A DNA stretch of 64,000 bases from Chloroflexota bacterium (GTDB lineage Bacteria; Chloroflexota; UBA11872; UBA12225; JAJDUF01). The notes under the pieces are model-generated. The model worked only from the letters and a program-made list of their open reading frames with translations, searched no databases and was not told the origin of the DNA. Of this stretch, positions 8,615 through 17,500 are shown in pieces. Both the position numbers and the translations under genes were made by a program. The stretch lies in contig JAJDUF010000013.1 in the NCBI GenBank assembly GCA_022826725.1, forward strand, positions 124,001 to 188,000, given 5' to 3'. Position 1 is the first letter of the stretch; the number at the start of each line of letters is the position of its first letter.

Positions 8615-9898
8615 ATGAACGACTTACGCTTCATCCGTCAGCATCCCGATCTCGTCCGCCAGGCGCTCAGGAACCGGCGCGATGATTCGCCACTCGACGC
8701 GCTGCTGGAGGCGGATAGCGAGCGGCGCACGCTACTCGGCGAGTCGGAGGCGCTCAAAGCACAGCGCAACGAGGTCAGCCGGCAGATCGGCCGGATGCGG
8801 GACCGCAGCGCGGCGGCGCCGATGATCGCCGAGATGCGCCAGGTAGGCCGCCGCATTGCCGAGCTGGACCGCACGACAGCGGAGCTACAAGCACGCATCG
8901 CCGAGATCATGCTGGAGATGCCCAACCTGCCCCACGAATCCGTGCCTATAGGTGCCGACGATGACGACAACGTGATTGTCCGCACCTGGGGCACGCCGCC
9001 ATCGTTCGATTTCGCACCGCGCCCACACTGGGAGCTTGGCGAATATCTCGGTATCCTCGATCTGCCACGCGCGGCCAAGCTGTCCGGCGCCATGTTCACC
9101 CTGCTGCGCGGGGCCGGCGCACGCCTGAGCCGGGCACTCATCGCCTGGATGCTGGACCTACACGTCGAGCAGCACGGCTACACCGAGGTGGCGCCCGCGC
9201 ATCTGGTGCGGCGCGATGTCATGGTCGGCACCGGGCAGCTCCCGCGGTTGGAAGAGGACTCCTACCGGGTCACCGCTGACGACCTGTTCCTCATTCCTAC
9301 CGCCGAGGTGCCGGTCACTAACATGCACCGCGACGAAATCCTCGGCGAGGCCGACCTGCCTCTCCACTACACCGCCTATACCCCGTGCTACCGCCGTGAA
9401 GCCGGCGCCGCCGGAAAGGACACGCGCGGGATGCTGCGGATGCATCAGTTCGACAAGGTCGAGCTAGTGAAGATCGTTGCGCCGGAGCATTCCTACGCTG
9501 CGCTGGAGTCGCTGCTCGTCAATGCGGAGGCGGTGCTCCAGGCCCTCAACCTGCCCTACCGCGTGGCCACGCTCTGTACCGGCTCGCTGGGCGGCGCCGC
9601 CGCCAAGACCTACGATCTGGAAGTGTGGTCGCCCGGCGTAGAGCAGTGGCTCGAAGTCTCGTCGTGCAGCAATTGCGAGGCGTACCAGGCCCGGCGGATG
9701 AACACGCGGCTGCGGCGCACCGACCGCACCAAGCGCGGTCCGCTGGAGCACGTCCACACCCTCAACGGATCGGGACTGGCCCTGCCGCGGACGATCATCG
9801 CCATCCTGGAGAACAACCAGCAGCGGGACGGTAGCGTCTCGGTCCCGGCAGTGCTGCGCTCTTACATGGGCGGCATGGAGCGCATCGCAGCACCGTAA
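8615..9898 (+). CDS. serS: Seryl-tRNA synthetase
   Basis: The enzyme charges tRNA-Ser; a tRNA-Ser gene lies 5 kb upstream. The 427-residue protein starts [14 protein letters not shown], the usual SerS start. An antiparallel coiled-coil arm (about residues 30-100) follows, which grips the long variable arm of tRNA-Ser. The catalytic core shows motif 2 ([17 protein letters not shown]) and motif 3 ([17 protein letters not shown]). ATG 8615 has AAGGA (8605-8609) 5 bases upstream, which decides the start over the longer open frame. It is 87 bases after lysS and probably co-transcribed. Confidence 0.95.
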   Translation: MNDLRFIRQHPDLVRQALRNRRDDSPLDALLEADSERRTLLGESEALKAQRNEVSRQIGRMRDRSAAAPMIAEMRQVGRRIAELDRTTAELQARIAEIMLEMPNLPHESVPIGADDDDNVIVRTWGTPPSFDFAPRPHWELGEYLGILDLPRAAKLSGAMFTLLRGAGARLSRALIAWMLDLHVEQHGYTEVAPAHLVRRDVMVGTGQLPRLEEDSYRVTADDLFLIPTAEVPVTNMHRDEILGEADLPLHYTAYTPCYRREAGAAGKDTRGMLRMHQFDKVELVKIVAPEHSYAALESLLVNAEAVLQALNLPYRVATLCTGSLGGAAAKTYDLEVWSPGVEQWLEVSSCSNCEAYQARRMNTRLRRTDRTKRGPLEHVHTLNGSGLALPRTIIAILENNQQRDGSVSVPAVLRSYMGGMERIAAP

Positions 9899-9970
9899 CG
9901 ACGACGCAACCTACAGCCGGCCCTTCTCGCCGGGATACCGGCCTCCCTATGGCCCCGCTGAAGCCCGCAC

Positions 9971-10828
9971 TTACCGGCAGCGGGCAAATTTCTGCAGGCG
10001 CGTGCCTTCCAGCACCTCGCCGACGTACAGGTCGCCCCGCGAGTCCGTCCACGCCCCGTGCGGCGCCCAAAACTGCCCCGGCGCATTGCTGCGCTCCCCG
10101 CCCAGGCGTGCCAAAACGTTCCCGTCGAGATCAATGATACTCACGCGCCCCTGTAGCTCCGGCACGTACATGATCCCGTGTTCATCCACGTACAGATCAC
10201 AGGGTTGCAGGAATCCGGTCCACTCATCGAGATACTCGGCGTCCGGCGTGAAAATCTGGATGCGGTTGTTTTCGCGGTCCGCGATGTACACGCGCTCGTC
10301 GGTGGCCCAGATGCTATGCGGCAGGTCGAACTGGCCCGGCCCCGTACCCGGCTCTCCCCACGAGCGGATGTGTGTGCCGTCCGCCGCAAAGCGATGGGCG
10401 CGATTCTGGCCGTAGCCATCGGATACGTAGATGTCCCCGGACGGCGCCCGGACCGCGTCCGTCGGCTTGTTGAAGGGTTGCCCGTCTGTGCTGCCCTGAT
10501 CGTAGTTGCCCAGGGTGAGCAGCATTTCGCCGTCGGCCGTGAGCTTGTAAACCATATGATGCTCGTTGTCCGTCGCATACATCGTCCCATCCGGCTCGAC
10601 GTACAGGCCGTGTGCGTATTCGAGATACGCCGGCGCCCGCTCGAACGCGGTCACCAAGCTGCCGTCGCGCTCGAAGATAATCAGCGGCTGCTCCCCGCGG
10701 TGAAAGACGTAGACTCGATCCCGAGCATCCACGGCGACACCGGCGACCTCGTGGAGGCTCCATCCGGCCGGGAGCCGGGGCCAATCCGGGACGTATTCGT
10801 AGGTGTAGTCTCCGCTCCCAATCGTCAT
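9971..10828 (-). CDS. NHL-repeat beta-propeller protein (peptidylglycine-lyase-like family)
   Basis: A 285-residue protein made almost wholly of NHL repeats. They show as recurring V-A-V-D-x-x-D-x-x-Y-V and DLYVGE/IYVSDGYGQNR blades. The arrangement resembles bacterial relatives of the peptidyl-alpha-hydroxyglycine alpha-amidating lyase propeller. There is no signal peptide, so it is predicted to be cytoplasmic. ATG 10828 has an AAAGGAT site upstream; a longer open frame upstream runs into a palindromic repeat and is rejected. It is the last gene of the minus-strand 10-17 kb run. Enzymatic activity is unproven, and it may be a sensor or scaffold. Confidence 0.75.
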   Translation of the reverse strand: MTIGSGDYTYEYVPDWPRLPAGWSLHEVAGVAVDARDRVYVFHRGEQPLIIFERDGSLVTAFERAPAYLEYAHGLYVEPDGTMYATDNEHHMVYKLTADGEMLLTLGNYDQGSTDGQPFNKPTDAVRAPSGDIYVSDGYGQNRAHRFAADGTHIRSWGEPGTGPGQFDLPHSIWATDERVYIADRENNRIQIFTPDAEYLDEWTGFLQPCDLYVDEHGIMYVPELQGRVSIIDLDGNVLARLGGERSNAPGQFWAPHGAWTDSRGDLYVGEVLEGTRLQKFARCR

Positions 10829-10862
10829 CGCGCGTATCCTTTCGACTCGATTTGACCGTACT

Positions 10863-10903
10863 CCCGTCCCCCCGCACAGCGGGGGGACCATAGGGGGGCA
10901 GCG
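10863..10903 (-). repeat. Palindromic intergenic repeat, family C
   Basis: The stretch contains CCGTCCCCCCGCACAGCGG followed by GGGGACCATAGGGGGGC. The same compound unit recurs at 61844-61931 and 62954-63039, and in inverse orientation at 47741-47818. It separates the NHL gene from the glycosidase-like gene upstream of it. Confidence 0.8.
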
Positions 10904-10941
10904 CCACTATAGCGGCAATGGGTTTGCCCACCTGGCTCGCC

Positions 10942-12000
10942 TTAGAGCTTGCCAATCGCCTCCAGCACCGGCCAGAAGTCCAACTGCTCGACCGCGTGCT
11001 TCCGGTAGACGCCCACTACGTCGGCCCCGTTGGCACGCGCACACCGTGCTGCCGCCAGCATCAGGCCCGGCTCTTGGAAGCTGCCGGGATGATAGCAGGA
11101 TAGCTCCACCACCACCGGCATCCGCCCCCCGATGATGTCGGCGGCCTGCGCGGTCCGCCGGGAGACTGTGGCCAAGTCGCTGGTGGTCCGGAACCACAGA
11201 TGAAACTCGTCAATAAGCCCCTGCTCTACCCACGTCGGCCAGTCCTGCAGCACCTGCAGATACTCGTCCGGCTCCGCAGCGATGATCGTCGTCGTGAACC
11301 GGGCGGACGGAAACGCGGCCTTGACCTTGCTCCCCAGCTCCCGCAAGAACAACGTGACGTAATCCGCCCGGAACTGCAGCCACCGCGGATCGTCGTTGGG
11401 CAGCGCAAAGGCATCCTGCCCGTGCTGCGCGCGGAACGCCTCGACGACGCGGTCCTCGTAGCCGTAGGGCACGATTCCGTGCTCATCCTCGTTGCCGATC
11501 ACGAACTCCACCTGGATACCGTCGCCTCGCGCCTCGGTCAAGGTCGTCAGGAACAGGTCCGCCTGATGGTTGCGGACCTCGGGAAACGCCAGACTCAGGC
11601 AGAGCCGCTCGCCAGGCTCCAAGTCGTCATGCTTGTCCCTGGTGTAGCTCCGGTATTCCGGGTGCTCGCGCGCAAAGTCGCTGATCTCCGGCTCGCCAAC
11701 GCGTGGATGGCTCCAGATCGGCCGGTGTCGGTCCATGATCGCGCGGGCCTCCGGGGCCGTCACCGGCGGGTGCATGAACGGCAACGACCACTCGTAGCTG
11801 ACACGACGGTTGCCGTAGGTCGGAAATGCCGTGTAGCCAATATACGGATGAACGGCGATGCCTTTGGCGTGCGCGACTTCCACCACGTAGGCGGACGTGG
11901 CGCCGATCAATCGCGTCACCCCGACTCTCGCGCACCTTTCGACATAATACGCGGCTTCAGCGTCTTCCACGCTCCCCCAGAGGAATAGTTCGCGCCCCAT
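10942..12000 (-). CDS. Putative TIM-barrel glycoside-hydrolase-like protein
   Basis: A 352-residue cytoplasmic protein without a signal peptide. Alternating strand/helix segments (FLWGS, VTRLIGATS, IAVHPYIGYTAFP, GIQVEFVIGNEDEHGIVPYGYE, RMPVVVELSCYHP) resemble the (beta/alpha)8 barrel of family-10-like putative glycosyl hydrolases. The acidic cluster NEDEHG around residue 180 is a candidate active-site region. This is inference from fold pattern only; no specific family signature was recognised. It lies 27 bases upstream in the map of the Nudix gene's stop, in the same minus-strand run. Confidence 0.55.
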   Translation of the reverse strand: MGRELFLWGSVEDAEAAYYVERCARVGVTRLIGATSAYVVEVAHAKGIAVHPYIGYTAFPTYGNRRVSYEWSLPFMHPPVTAPEARAIMDRHRPIWSHPRVGEPEISDFAREHPEYRSYTRDKHDDLEPGERLCLSLAFPEVRNHQADLFLTTLTEARGDGIQVEFVIGNEDEHGIVPYGYEDRVVEAFRAQHGQDAFALPNDDPRWLQFRADYVTLFLRELGSKVKAAFPSARFTTTIIAAEPDEYLQVLQDWPTWVEQGLIDEFHLWFRTTSDLATVSRRTAQAADIIGGRMPVVVELSCYHPGSFQEPGLMLAAARCARANGADVVGVYRKHAVEQLDFWPVLEAIGKL

Positions 12001-12027
12001 CGTGCCGTACCTTCTCCTACGCAGTGA

Positions 12028-12537
12028 TTACTCTGGCGATCCTGCGCCTTGCAAGTAGAATGCCAGCGCCGCCTGACTCAGCCCCGTGAACGCCTGCGGC
12101 TGCTCCCCGAGCAGGCGGCGCAGCTCCGAGACGGAAAGCCAGCGGTGGCCGGAGGCCAGATCGCCGCGCTCCGTGAGCACGCCGGCGGCGCGACAGCGAA
12201 AGAAGAAGCCGATGGAATCGATGGGACCGTGGAGTGTCTGGTAGACGAACGCCGGCCGCAGGCATTCGTACTCCGCATCCTCGGCGCCGCTTTGTTGCAC
12301 CGCCGGCCACACCAAGCGCCCGGTGCTATCCAGAATCTCCGTTACCCGCAGGCCGGTCTCCTCGCGCACCTCGCGGGCCAGCCCGTCCAGGACCGGCTCG
12401 TACTCGCCGAGCGTGCCGCCCGGCAGTTCTAAGGCGCCCCCGTCATCCGGCCGGTCCCGCACCTGCACCAGGACCTCGGTACCCCGCGCGGTCTCCCGCT
12501 CGATGATGGCCCGGCTGTTGACGTACATCCCTGACAC
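12028..12537 (-). CDS. Nudix hydrolase
   Basis: The protein hydrolyses a nucleoside diphosphate linked to another moiety. The Nudix box is complete: GGTLGEYEPVLDGLAREV followed by REETGL, fitting G-x5-E-x7-REUxEExGU. At 169 residues it is a single-domain Nudix protein. A GTG at 12537 has a GCAGGA site upstream; an ATG at 12528 is an alternative only three codons inside. It lies 30 bases after the aminotransferase gene, suggesting one transcript. The substrate cannot be predicted. Confidence 0.88.
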   Translation of the reverse strand: MSGMYVNSRAIIERETARGTEVLVQVRDRPDDGGALELPGGTLGEYEPVLDGLAREVREETGLRVTEILDSTGRLVWPAVQQSGAEDAEYECLRPAFVYQTLHGPIDSIGFFFRCRAAGVLTERGDLASGHRWLSVSELRRLLGEQPQAFTGLSQAALAFYLQGAGSPE

Positions 12538-12567
12538 CCGGCGGCGTCCTGCGCCCTAGTCAGCGGT

Positions 12568-13773
12568 TCAGAAGCGCGGCACGCCTTCTTGCAATGCGGT
12601 AACCAGACCGCGTACCTCGCCCTCGTTGTTGAAGCCGGCAATCGAGACACGCATCCCTAGCTTGCTGGGGTTCATCGGTGCGGTGAGCCACTGAAACTTG
12701 ACGATGGTGCGGTGCTGCTCATAGATGTAGCCCACCAGGCCGCGCAAGGCGGTCGCGTCGTATCCGTCGAACGTAAGCGTCGTGATTCCGGCGGATTGCC
12801 CCGGTGCGGTCGGCGTGAGGATGCGTACTCGCTCCATCCCCGCAACCTGCTCGCGGAACTGCGTGGTGAGGCGCTGTGTGTGAGCCGCTATCGTGTCCAG
12901 CCCAACCGCCGACAGGTTCTCCACGGCACGTCCCAGGCCAATAATCAACGCCGCGTTGTGCGTGCCCCCCTCGGCCCGCCGCGCCGCGCTCGGCGGCGCA
13001 GCGGCAGTCCCCGGCGGCGCCCAAGGGTCGGCCTCAGCGAGGAACGTCGGCAGAAACGTGGGCAGTTGGTGGGGCGCGACCCAGACAAACCCGACGCCCA
13101 TCGGCCCCAGCAGCCACTTATGCCCCGACCCGACGAGGAAATCGCACCCCAGCGATGGTACATCCACCGGGAATTGCCCCAGCGATTGGGCAGCATCCAC
13201 GACCACCGGAACCCCGCGCTCGTGTGCCAGCGCCGCCGCCGCGGCGACCGGCAGCAGCCGCCCGTCCGGCGAGGCCAGATGGCTGATGCACAACAGCTTG
13301 GTGCGCGCTGTCAGTGCGGCAGCGAGCCGTTCCAGCAGCACGGTATCGCCGCAGTCCGCCGGCACGACCTTGGTCCTCACCTCGCGCTGGTCCCGGAGCG
13401 CCCAGGCGTTCCGCACGACGCTCACGTGCTCCAAGTTGGTGATGACAAACTCGTCGCCCTCGCGCCAGCGCAGACTATGCAGCACCCGCAGCATCGCCTG
13501 CGAGGTGCTTGGTGTGATGCCTAGCTCGTCCGGCCGGACGCGCAGCATCGTCGCCAGCGCCGCCCGCGCTCGCGCTTCCTTCTCGGCCCGCTCGGCCGCG
13601 ACCGCCGGGACGCCGTGAAACTCCGCCTCTCGCGCCATCTCGTCATGGACGGTCCGGAGCACCGACTCCGGCGTCGGGCTGTGGCCACCCGTTTGCAGAT
13701 AGGCCACGTGCCGGGTGATGGGCAGCTGGTCCCGCAGGCCGGCGAGGGTCAGCGTCGCGCCGCTGGATGACAT
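12568..13773 (-). CDS. Class V PLP-dependent aminotransferase / cysteine-desulfurase-like
   Basis: A 401-residue fold-type I PLP enzyme. The cofactor lysine is in GSGHKWLLGP. The PLP-binding aspartate is in VVVDAAQSLGQ, and the phosphate-binding region is TPSTSQAML. The C-terminal RVSIAGFNNEGEV resembles isopenicillin-N epimerase / cysteine-desulfurase-like proteins. There is no clear active-site loop cysteine of IscS/SufS type, so a desulfurase role is doubtful. ATG 13773 has AAGGAG 7 bases upstream, which decides the start. It is flanked by the DUF3604 and Nudix genes on the same strand. Confidence 0.85.
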   Translation of the reverse strand: MSSSGATLTLAGLRDQLPITRHVAYLQTGGHSPTPESVLRTVHDEMAREAEFHGVPAVAAERAEKEARARAALATMLRVRPDELGITPSTSQAMLRVLHSLRWREGDEFVITNLEHVSVVRNAWALRDQREVRTKVVPADCGDTVLLERLAAALTARTKLLCISHLASPDGRLLPVAAAAALAHERGVPVVVDAAQSLGQFPVDVPSLGCDFLVGSGHKWLLGPMGVGFVWVAPHQLPTFLPTFLAEADPWAPPGTAAAPPSAARRAEGGTHNAALIIGLGRAVENLSAVGLDTIAAHTQRLTTQFREQVAGMERVRILTPTAPGQSAGITTLTFDGYDATALRGLVGYIYEQHRTIVKFQWLTAPMNPSKLGMRVSIAGFNNEGEVRGLVTALQEGVPRF

Positions 13774-13870
13774 GGACAACTCCTTCGGCGGCCATTGTAC
13801 CGGCATCACCGGGCAACGCTACCCCTCGGCGCTGCTCACCCAGGACTCCGACGCACACCCTGCTCTGTGG

Positions 13871-16189
13871 CTAATCCGGCCGCGGCGCTGCCACGTAATC
13901 CACGAAGACGGGGCTGGTCCAGGCCATCTCCATATCGGTCTGCACGATCCGCGCCCAGTAGGGGTTGATCCCCGGCCGCGGCGCCGGATCGGTGAAGGTG
14001 AATTCCGTCGTCTCCGGGCCGCCCGGCGCCGGGGCTAACGACACCACGATCTTGCGACTCAACTGGCCGAACTGCGGTGCCGGGTCCGCATCATCGCTAT
14101 CCGGGTGCTTTGGCAGCGGTGGCGTCGTCAGGTGCATCTCCTTCTGACCGGCCCCCAACTCGCGGAGGCTACAACTGAAGGTCACGCTCTCCGCCGGCGC
14201 GTAGGACATGCGGCCGGGGTCCTCGTCGCCATGCCCACCGAAGTAGGGACGGCTGATGAGCGAGGTACTCACCACCAGTTGGAGTTCGGCGTCGTCTGCC
14301 GCCTCCGCGAGGTCGAGGACGACCCCGCTGCGGTAGCCACAGGTCACGGAGTGCCAGCGCAGCCCCGTGGCCGTGTGGTCAAGCACGCGCGAGCGCGGAC
14401 TGTCGAACCGCAGCCGCTCGACGGACGCGATGGTCGCGCCAACGACCTGCAAGTGGCCGTCCCAGATCACCCCGGAGTAGCTCGTCTTTCGGCTGGCGCC
14501 CTCCCAAAGCACCCGCACGCGCTTGCTGCTGGGACTGGCGCCTACAGGGTGGCTGTAGATGCGCTCCAAGCCGCGAAACAACTCCACGCGCTCCAACGGC
14601 GCTGTACCGGCGACCGATAGGGCGATCGTTGGCCGGGTCGCGGTAGTGTGGTCCGCACCCATCATCTTGCCGTCGGCCTCTAGCTGGACCACCATCCGCG
14701 CCCCGGTCGTCGCGTAGCAGCGCCGCGCCCGCAGCGCCTCGTGGACGGCCTCCAGTGTCAGTTCCGGCGCATACAGCCCGGTCAATCCCCCCCGCGCATA
14801 GCGCCGTTCCTGCCAGCCCGGCGTGTCCGCACCGGGCCGCCCGTCGTGACTGTCGCTGCCGCCGACAAAGCCCATCCGGTAACCGTGGCGCAGCGACTCC
14901 TCCAGGAACCACTCGAACGTCCCGTGATCCGAGGTGATCTCCAGCGCCGGCTCCAAGGTCGGCTCGTGATGGGTGAGGTCGGCATGACTGCCACCGACGT
15001 GGGGCGTGATGACCACGTCCTGCCCCCGGTACGCCCGGTACACATCGAGGATATGCGGCAGATCGGTATCTATATCCGACAGATCCGCCAGCCCTTTGTG
15101 GCTGTTCCGGCGAATCGGCTGGTTGTGGCGCCGAAAGTAGACGTTGTGATGGCCGCCCTCGCTCGGCACCGCGGACCACTCGAACCCCGGCAAGGGCACA
15201 AAACGCCCCGGCTCGTCGAAGTCGCGCTCAACCCGCTGCTGCACCGCCCAATCGTCATTCGACAGAATATGATCGTTGCGCTGGTACCCCACAAAGTCAA
15301 TTCCGGCCACATCGCGGGCATAGCGGAAGAAGTCCGGTATTTTCGCCGCGAGCGCGATCTGCCCCCCGTGCGGGTCACCCCAATAGAGCGCCAGCGGCGC
15401 GGCCTGCTCCGTGCAAAGAATGGGATTGCTCTCGGCACGCAGTCCCGCCGCGCTATCTACGGCGGCCAGTCGGTACCGGCCCGGCGCGGACACCGTGCAG
15501 CCCGCAAACCACCGCACGCCGCCGTCCTCGGCGGTGAATGTGTAGCTCTCCACCGGGCACGCGCTCCTGGCCAGCGCCCTTAGCTCGATGCTGCCGCGAT
15601 ACGCAGCGGCCGGGTTGCCCCACTGGTCCTCGGCGCGTACCAGCAGCGAAAACGGCGTCCCGGCAGTGACCGTCGAAGGCGCAACGACCACCAGCTTGAC
15701 CGCCGAACCTCCGACGATGGACAGCGCGGACGGCTCTGCCAGCGTGACGAACGTGCCGTCGCCCTCCGCATCCACGGCCACCCAGAAATACCGCTTGGCC
15801 TCCAGGAATGTCTGCGCTCGCGTACCAGGACCGCCCCCAGAGCGGTCGCCGTAGGTCAGCACCAGCCGTTCGCCGGATTTGAGTGCGCGGCCGTGGACCA
15901 CCAATAGGACCGCGGTCACCTGCTCGACCATGATCGAGACGCGCGCGGCCTGTGGCGCTTGCACGGTCATGTAGTCTGCGGCCGCCGGGTCGTGGAATTG
16001 AGGATACGCCCAGTCCGTATCGCACTCCGTAAATGCGCGGATGCGACCGCCGGAAGCGATCCCCCGCTCGCCGACGATGTACGTCAGCCGCTGCGTTGTG
16101 TAGCTGCCCGCCACCACGTCGCCGGCCGGGTCGAGGAGCACCCGCCCGTAGGCTTGTCGCTGTGCATCCGCCGTACTCGCTTGCATCAT
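13871..16189 (-). CDS. DUF3604 protein, PHP-like predicted metallohydrolase
   Basis: A 772-residue protein with two parts. The first 300 residues include Ig-like strands (VTAGTPFSLLVRAEDQWGNP). The C-terminal 470 carry the DUF3604 hallmarks: YWGDPHGG near residue 302, GFEWSA, VITPHVGGSH, GFVGGSDSHDGRPG and LRARRCYATTGARM. The D-x-H, His and D-S-H-D clusters resemble metal ligands of PHP-superfamily hydrolases. The family is poorly characterised; phosphoesterase or glycan-related hydrolase activity is possible. There is no signal peptide at the chosen start. The upstream methyltransferase stop is 25 bases away, so the two are probably co-transcribed. Confidence 0.8.
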   Translation of the reverse strand: MMQASTADAQRQAYGRVLLDPAGDVVAGSYTTQRLTYIVGERGIASGGRIRAFTECDTDWAYPQFHDPAAADYMTVQAPQAARVSIMVEQVTAVLLVVHGRALKSGERLVLTYGDRSGGGPGTRAQTFLEAKRYFWVAVDAEGDGTFVTLAEPSALSIVGGSAVKLVVVAPSTVTAGTPFSLLVRAEDQWGNPAAAYRGSIELRALARSACPVESYTFTAEDGGVRWFAGCTVSAPGRYRLAAVDSAAGLRAESNPILCTEQAAPLALYWGDPHGGQIALAAKIPDFFRYARDVAGIDFVGYQRNDHILSNDDWAVQQRVERDFDEPGRFVPLPGFEWSAVPSEGGHHNVYFRRHNQPIRRNSHKGLADLSDIDTDLPHILDVYRAYRGQDVVITPHVGGSHADLTHHEPTLEPALEITSDHGTFEWFLEESLRHGYRMGFVGGSDSHDGRPGADTPGWQERRYARGGLTGLYAPELTLEAVHEALRARRCYATTGARMVVQLEADGKMMGADHTTATRPTIALSVAGTAPLERVELFRGLERIYSHPVGASPSSKRVRVLWEGASRKTSYSGVIWDGHLQVVGATIASVERLRFDSPRSRVLDHTATGLRWHSVTCGYRSGVVLDLAEAADDAELQLVVSTSLISRPYFGGHGDEDPGRMSYAPAESVTFSCSLRELGAGQKEMHLTTPPLPKHPDSDDADPAPQFGQLSRKIVVSLAPAPGGPETTEFTFTDPAPRPGINPYWARIVQTDMEMAWTSPVFVDYVAAPRPD

Positions 16190-16214
16190 CGCGGCCTCCG
16201 GCTCTGCGTTGTGT

Positions 16215-16967
16215 CTACATGTCTGCGCTGCGCTGAAGCACGACGAGCATGCGGAAGGCTAACAGTGCCATCAGCGGTTGGGGCACAAACCACTCGCTAC
16301 GATTGAGTACCGTTAGCAGTCTCGGCCAAGATAGCAGGGTATGTTTACTGAATCCACCGGCTAGTATCTGGAACAGGCCAAACGGTCGCGACTGGACCAG
16401 TTTCAGCTGGGTGTGTTTCGTCGGCCAGTCGGCTCGCTCGTGCTCAAAGAGGATGTTCGCCATCGCGGTATTGCCCTGCTGGGGATCATCATGAGTGGCG
16501 TGCTCCTGGTACCGATCAAAGCAGATCGACTCGTCGTGCATTAGACGATATAACGGATATGAAAGGGGCGAGACATACGGTTCGATAAAGACGCCGCGGC
16601 CTCCCGGTCTCAGCACACGTGCCAACTCAGCGAAGAAGGCATGGGGATCAGCGAGGTGGTGGATAACGTCAACGCCCAAACAGCCGCTGAGTCGCCCCGA
16701 CTGCACCGGCAGCTGATGGATGTCCGTCACCAGGTCCAGCCAGGGAGCCACTTGGATATCGGATTGGAACACCGATCCGACATAGTCAGCCAGTGTACCG
16801 CTGCCGGCACCCACTTCCAGATATGGGCCGTCGTCGGGCAGCCAGGAGCGCAAGAGTTGTGCCCAATACCGATAGACGGCCTGTAGCACTCGCTTCCGCT
16901 CCCAAACGCGACGGCGGGCCAGGAGTTGCTCTGGAAAACGCTGGGCTGGTGACGCGCCGGAGGGCAT
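16215..16967 (-). CDS. SAM-dependent methyltransferase (class I)
   Basis: A 250-residue Methyltransf_11-type enzyme. SAM motif I is LEVGAGSGTLADYV. The post-motif region is LGVDVIHHLADP, followed by LARVLRPGGRGVFIEP. Three ATG codons are consecutive (16973, 16970, 16967). A GAGGAG sits directly before the first, so only the third has workable spacing, and 16967 is chosen. The gene lies upstream of DUF3604 and starts the minus-strand run. The target is unknown; the C-terminal extension of about 100 residues is family-specific. Base composition of the start region is slightly AT-richer than its neighbours. Confidence 0.82.
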   Translation of the reverse strand: MPSGASPAQRFPEQLLARRRVWERKRVLQAVYRYWAQLLRSWLPDDGPYLEVGAGSGTLADYVGSVFQSDIQVAPWLDLVTDIHQLPVQSGRLSGCLGVDVIHHLADPHAFFAELARVLRPGGRGVFIEPYVSPLSYPLYRLMHDESICFDRYQEHATHDDPQQGNTAMANILFEHERADWPTKHTQLKLVQSRPFGLFQILAGGFSKHTLLSWPRLLTVLNRSEWFVPQPLMALLAFRMLVVLQRSADM

Positions 16968-17239
16968 CATCATCTCCTCACTCACCCATCTATTCATTCC
17001 GGCGCAAGCCGCGATTTAGCTAGGTTCGTGTAAACAAATACACCAATGCTGGTGCAGACAAACGATTGTAGTGTATTTACATTCACTCTCCGGCGCAACA
17101 ATGGCCCAGAGCAATAGTTGCCGGCGCTGCGTTATGTCGATCCAAGCCGAGCGCCGGACCCGGTCGCGGCCCGGCCGGCTGCCCGATCCTGCCAACCCGT
17201 GGCGCGTGCCACCTGATTGCCCCGTTTCCTACCCTTGGG

Positions 17240-17500
17240 TAGTGTCTCAGTTTGAAATCCGGCGTTGGTCAGAGCCACGTGGGCCTGGCGCGCTCGGTGC
17301 CGCTGCCCCCGTTACCCCAGCCATCCCCGGGCGGCGGGTACCGCTGCTCGTCCCCCGGCGTGGCAGTTCAAACTGAAACATTACTATGGTCATAATCAAT
17401 ACGTTTATCAAATCAAGAATAGGATGCGCTGGGGATGGCTGTGGCCAGCCGCTCGTCCTAGAGACTGCCGGGCTGGCATTTTCAAATTGAAACACTACTA
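17240..17500. mobile_element. MITE-like element with terminal inverted repeats
   Basis: A left end TAGTGTCTCAGTTTGAAAT (17240-17258) is matched in inverse orientation by TTCAAACTGAAACATTACTA (17367-17386) and again by TTCAAATTGAAACACTACTA (17481-17500). The shared core is AGTGTYTCARTTTGAA. The minimal element is 147 bp and the larger one 261 bp. There is no transposase gene inside. The outermost right end contains the stop codon of the truncated oxidoreductase gene. The 500-base gap around it (16998-17497) otherwise holds only an imperfect inverted repeat at 17029-17081 and no gene I can support. Confidence 0.6.

Noticed and set aside
17100..17240. Remaining C-terminus of the truncated Gfo/Idh gene beyond the repeat element
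   Set aside because: One minus-strand frame is open there, but its translation shows none of the expected C-terminal strands, so continuity could not be supported.
17240..17500. CRISPR-like repeats ending in TTGAAAC / CTGAAAC
   Set aside because: Only three short copies, one inverted, with unequal spacing (about 110-125 bases) and no cas genes. Terminal inverted repeats of a MITE-like element explain them better.
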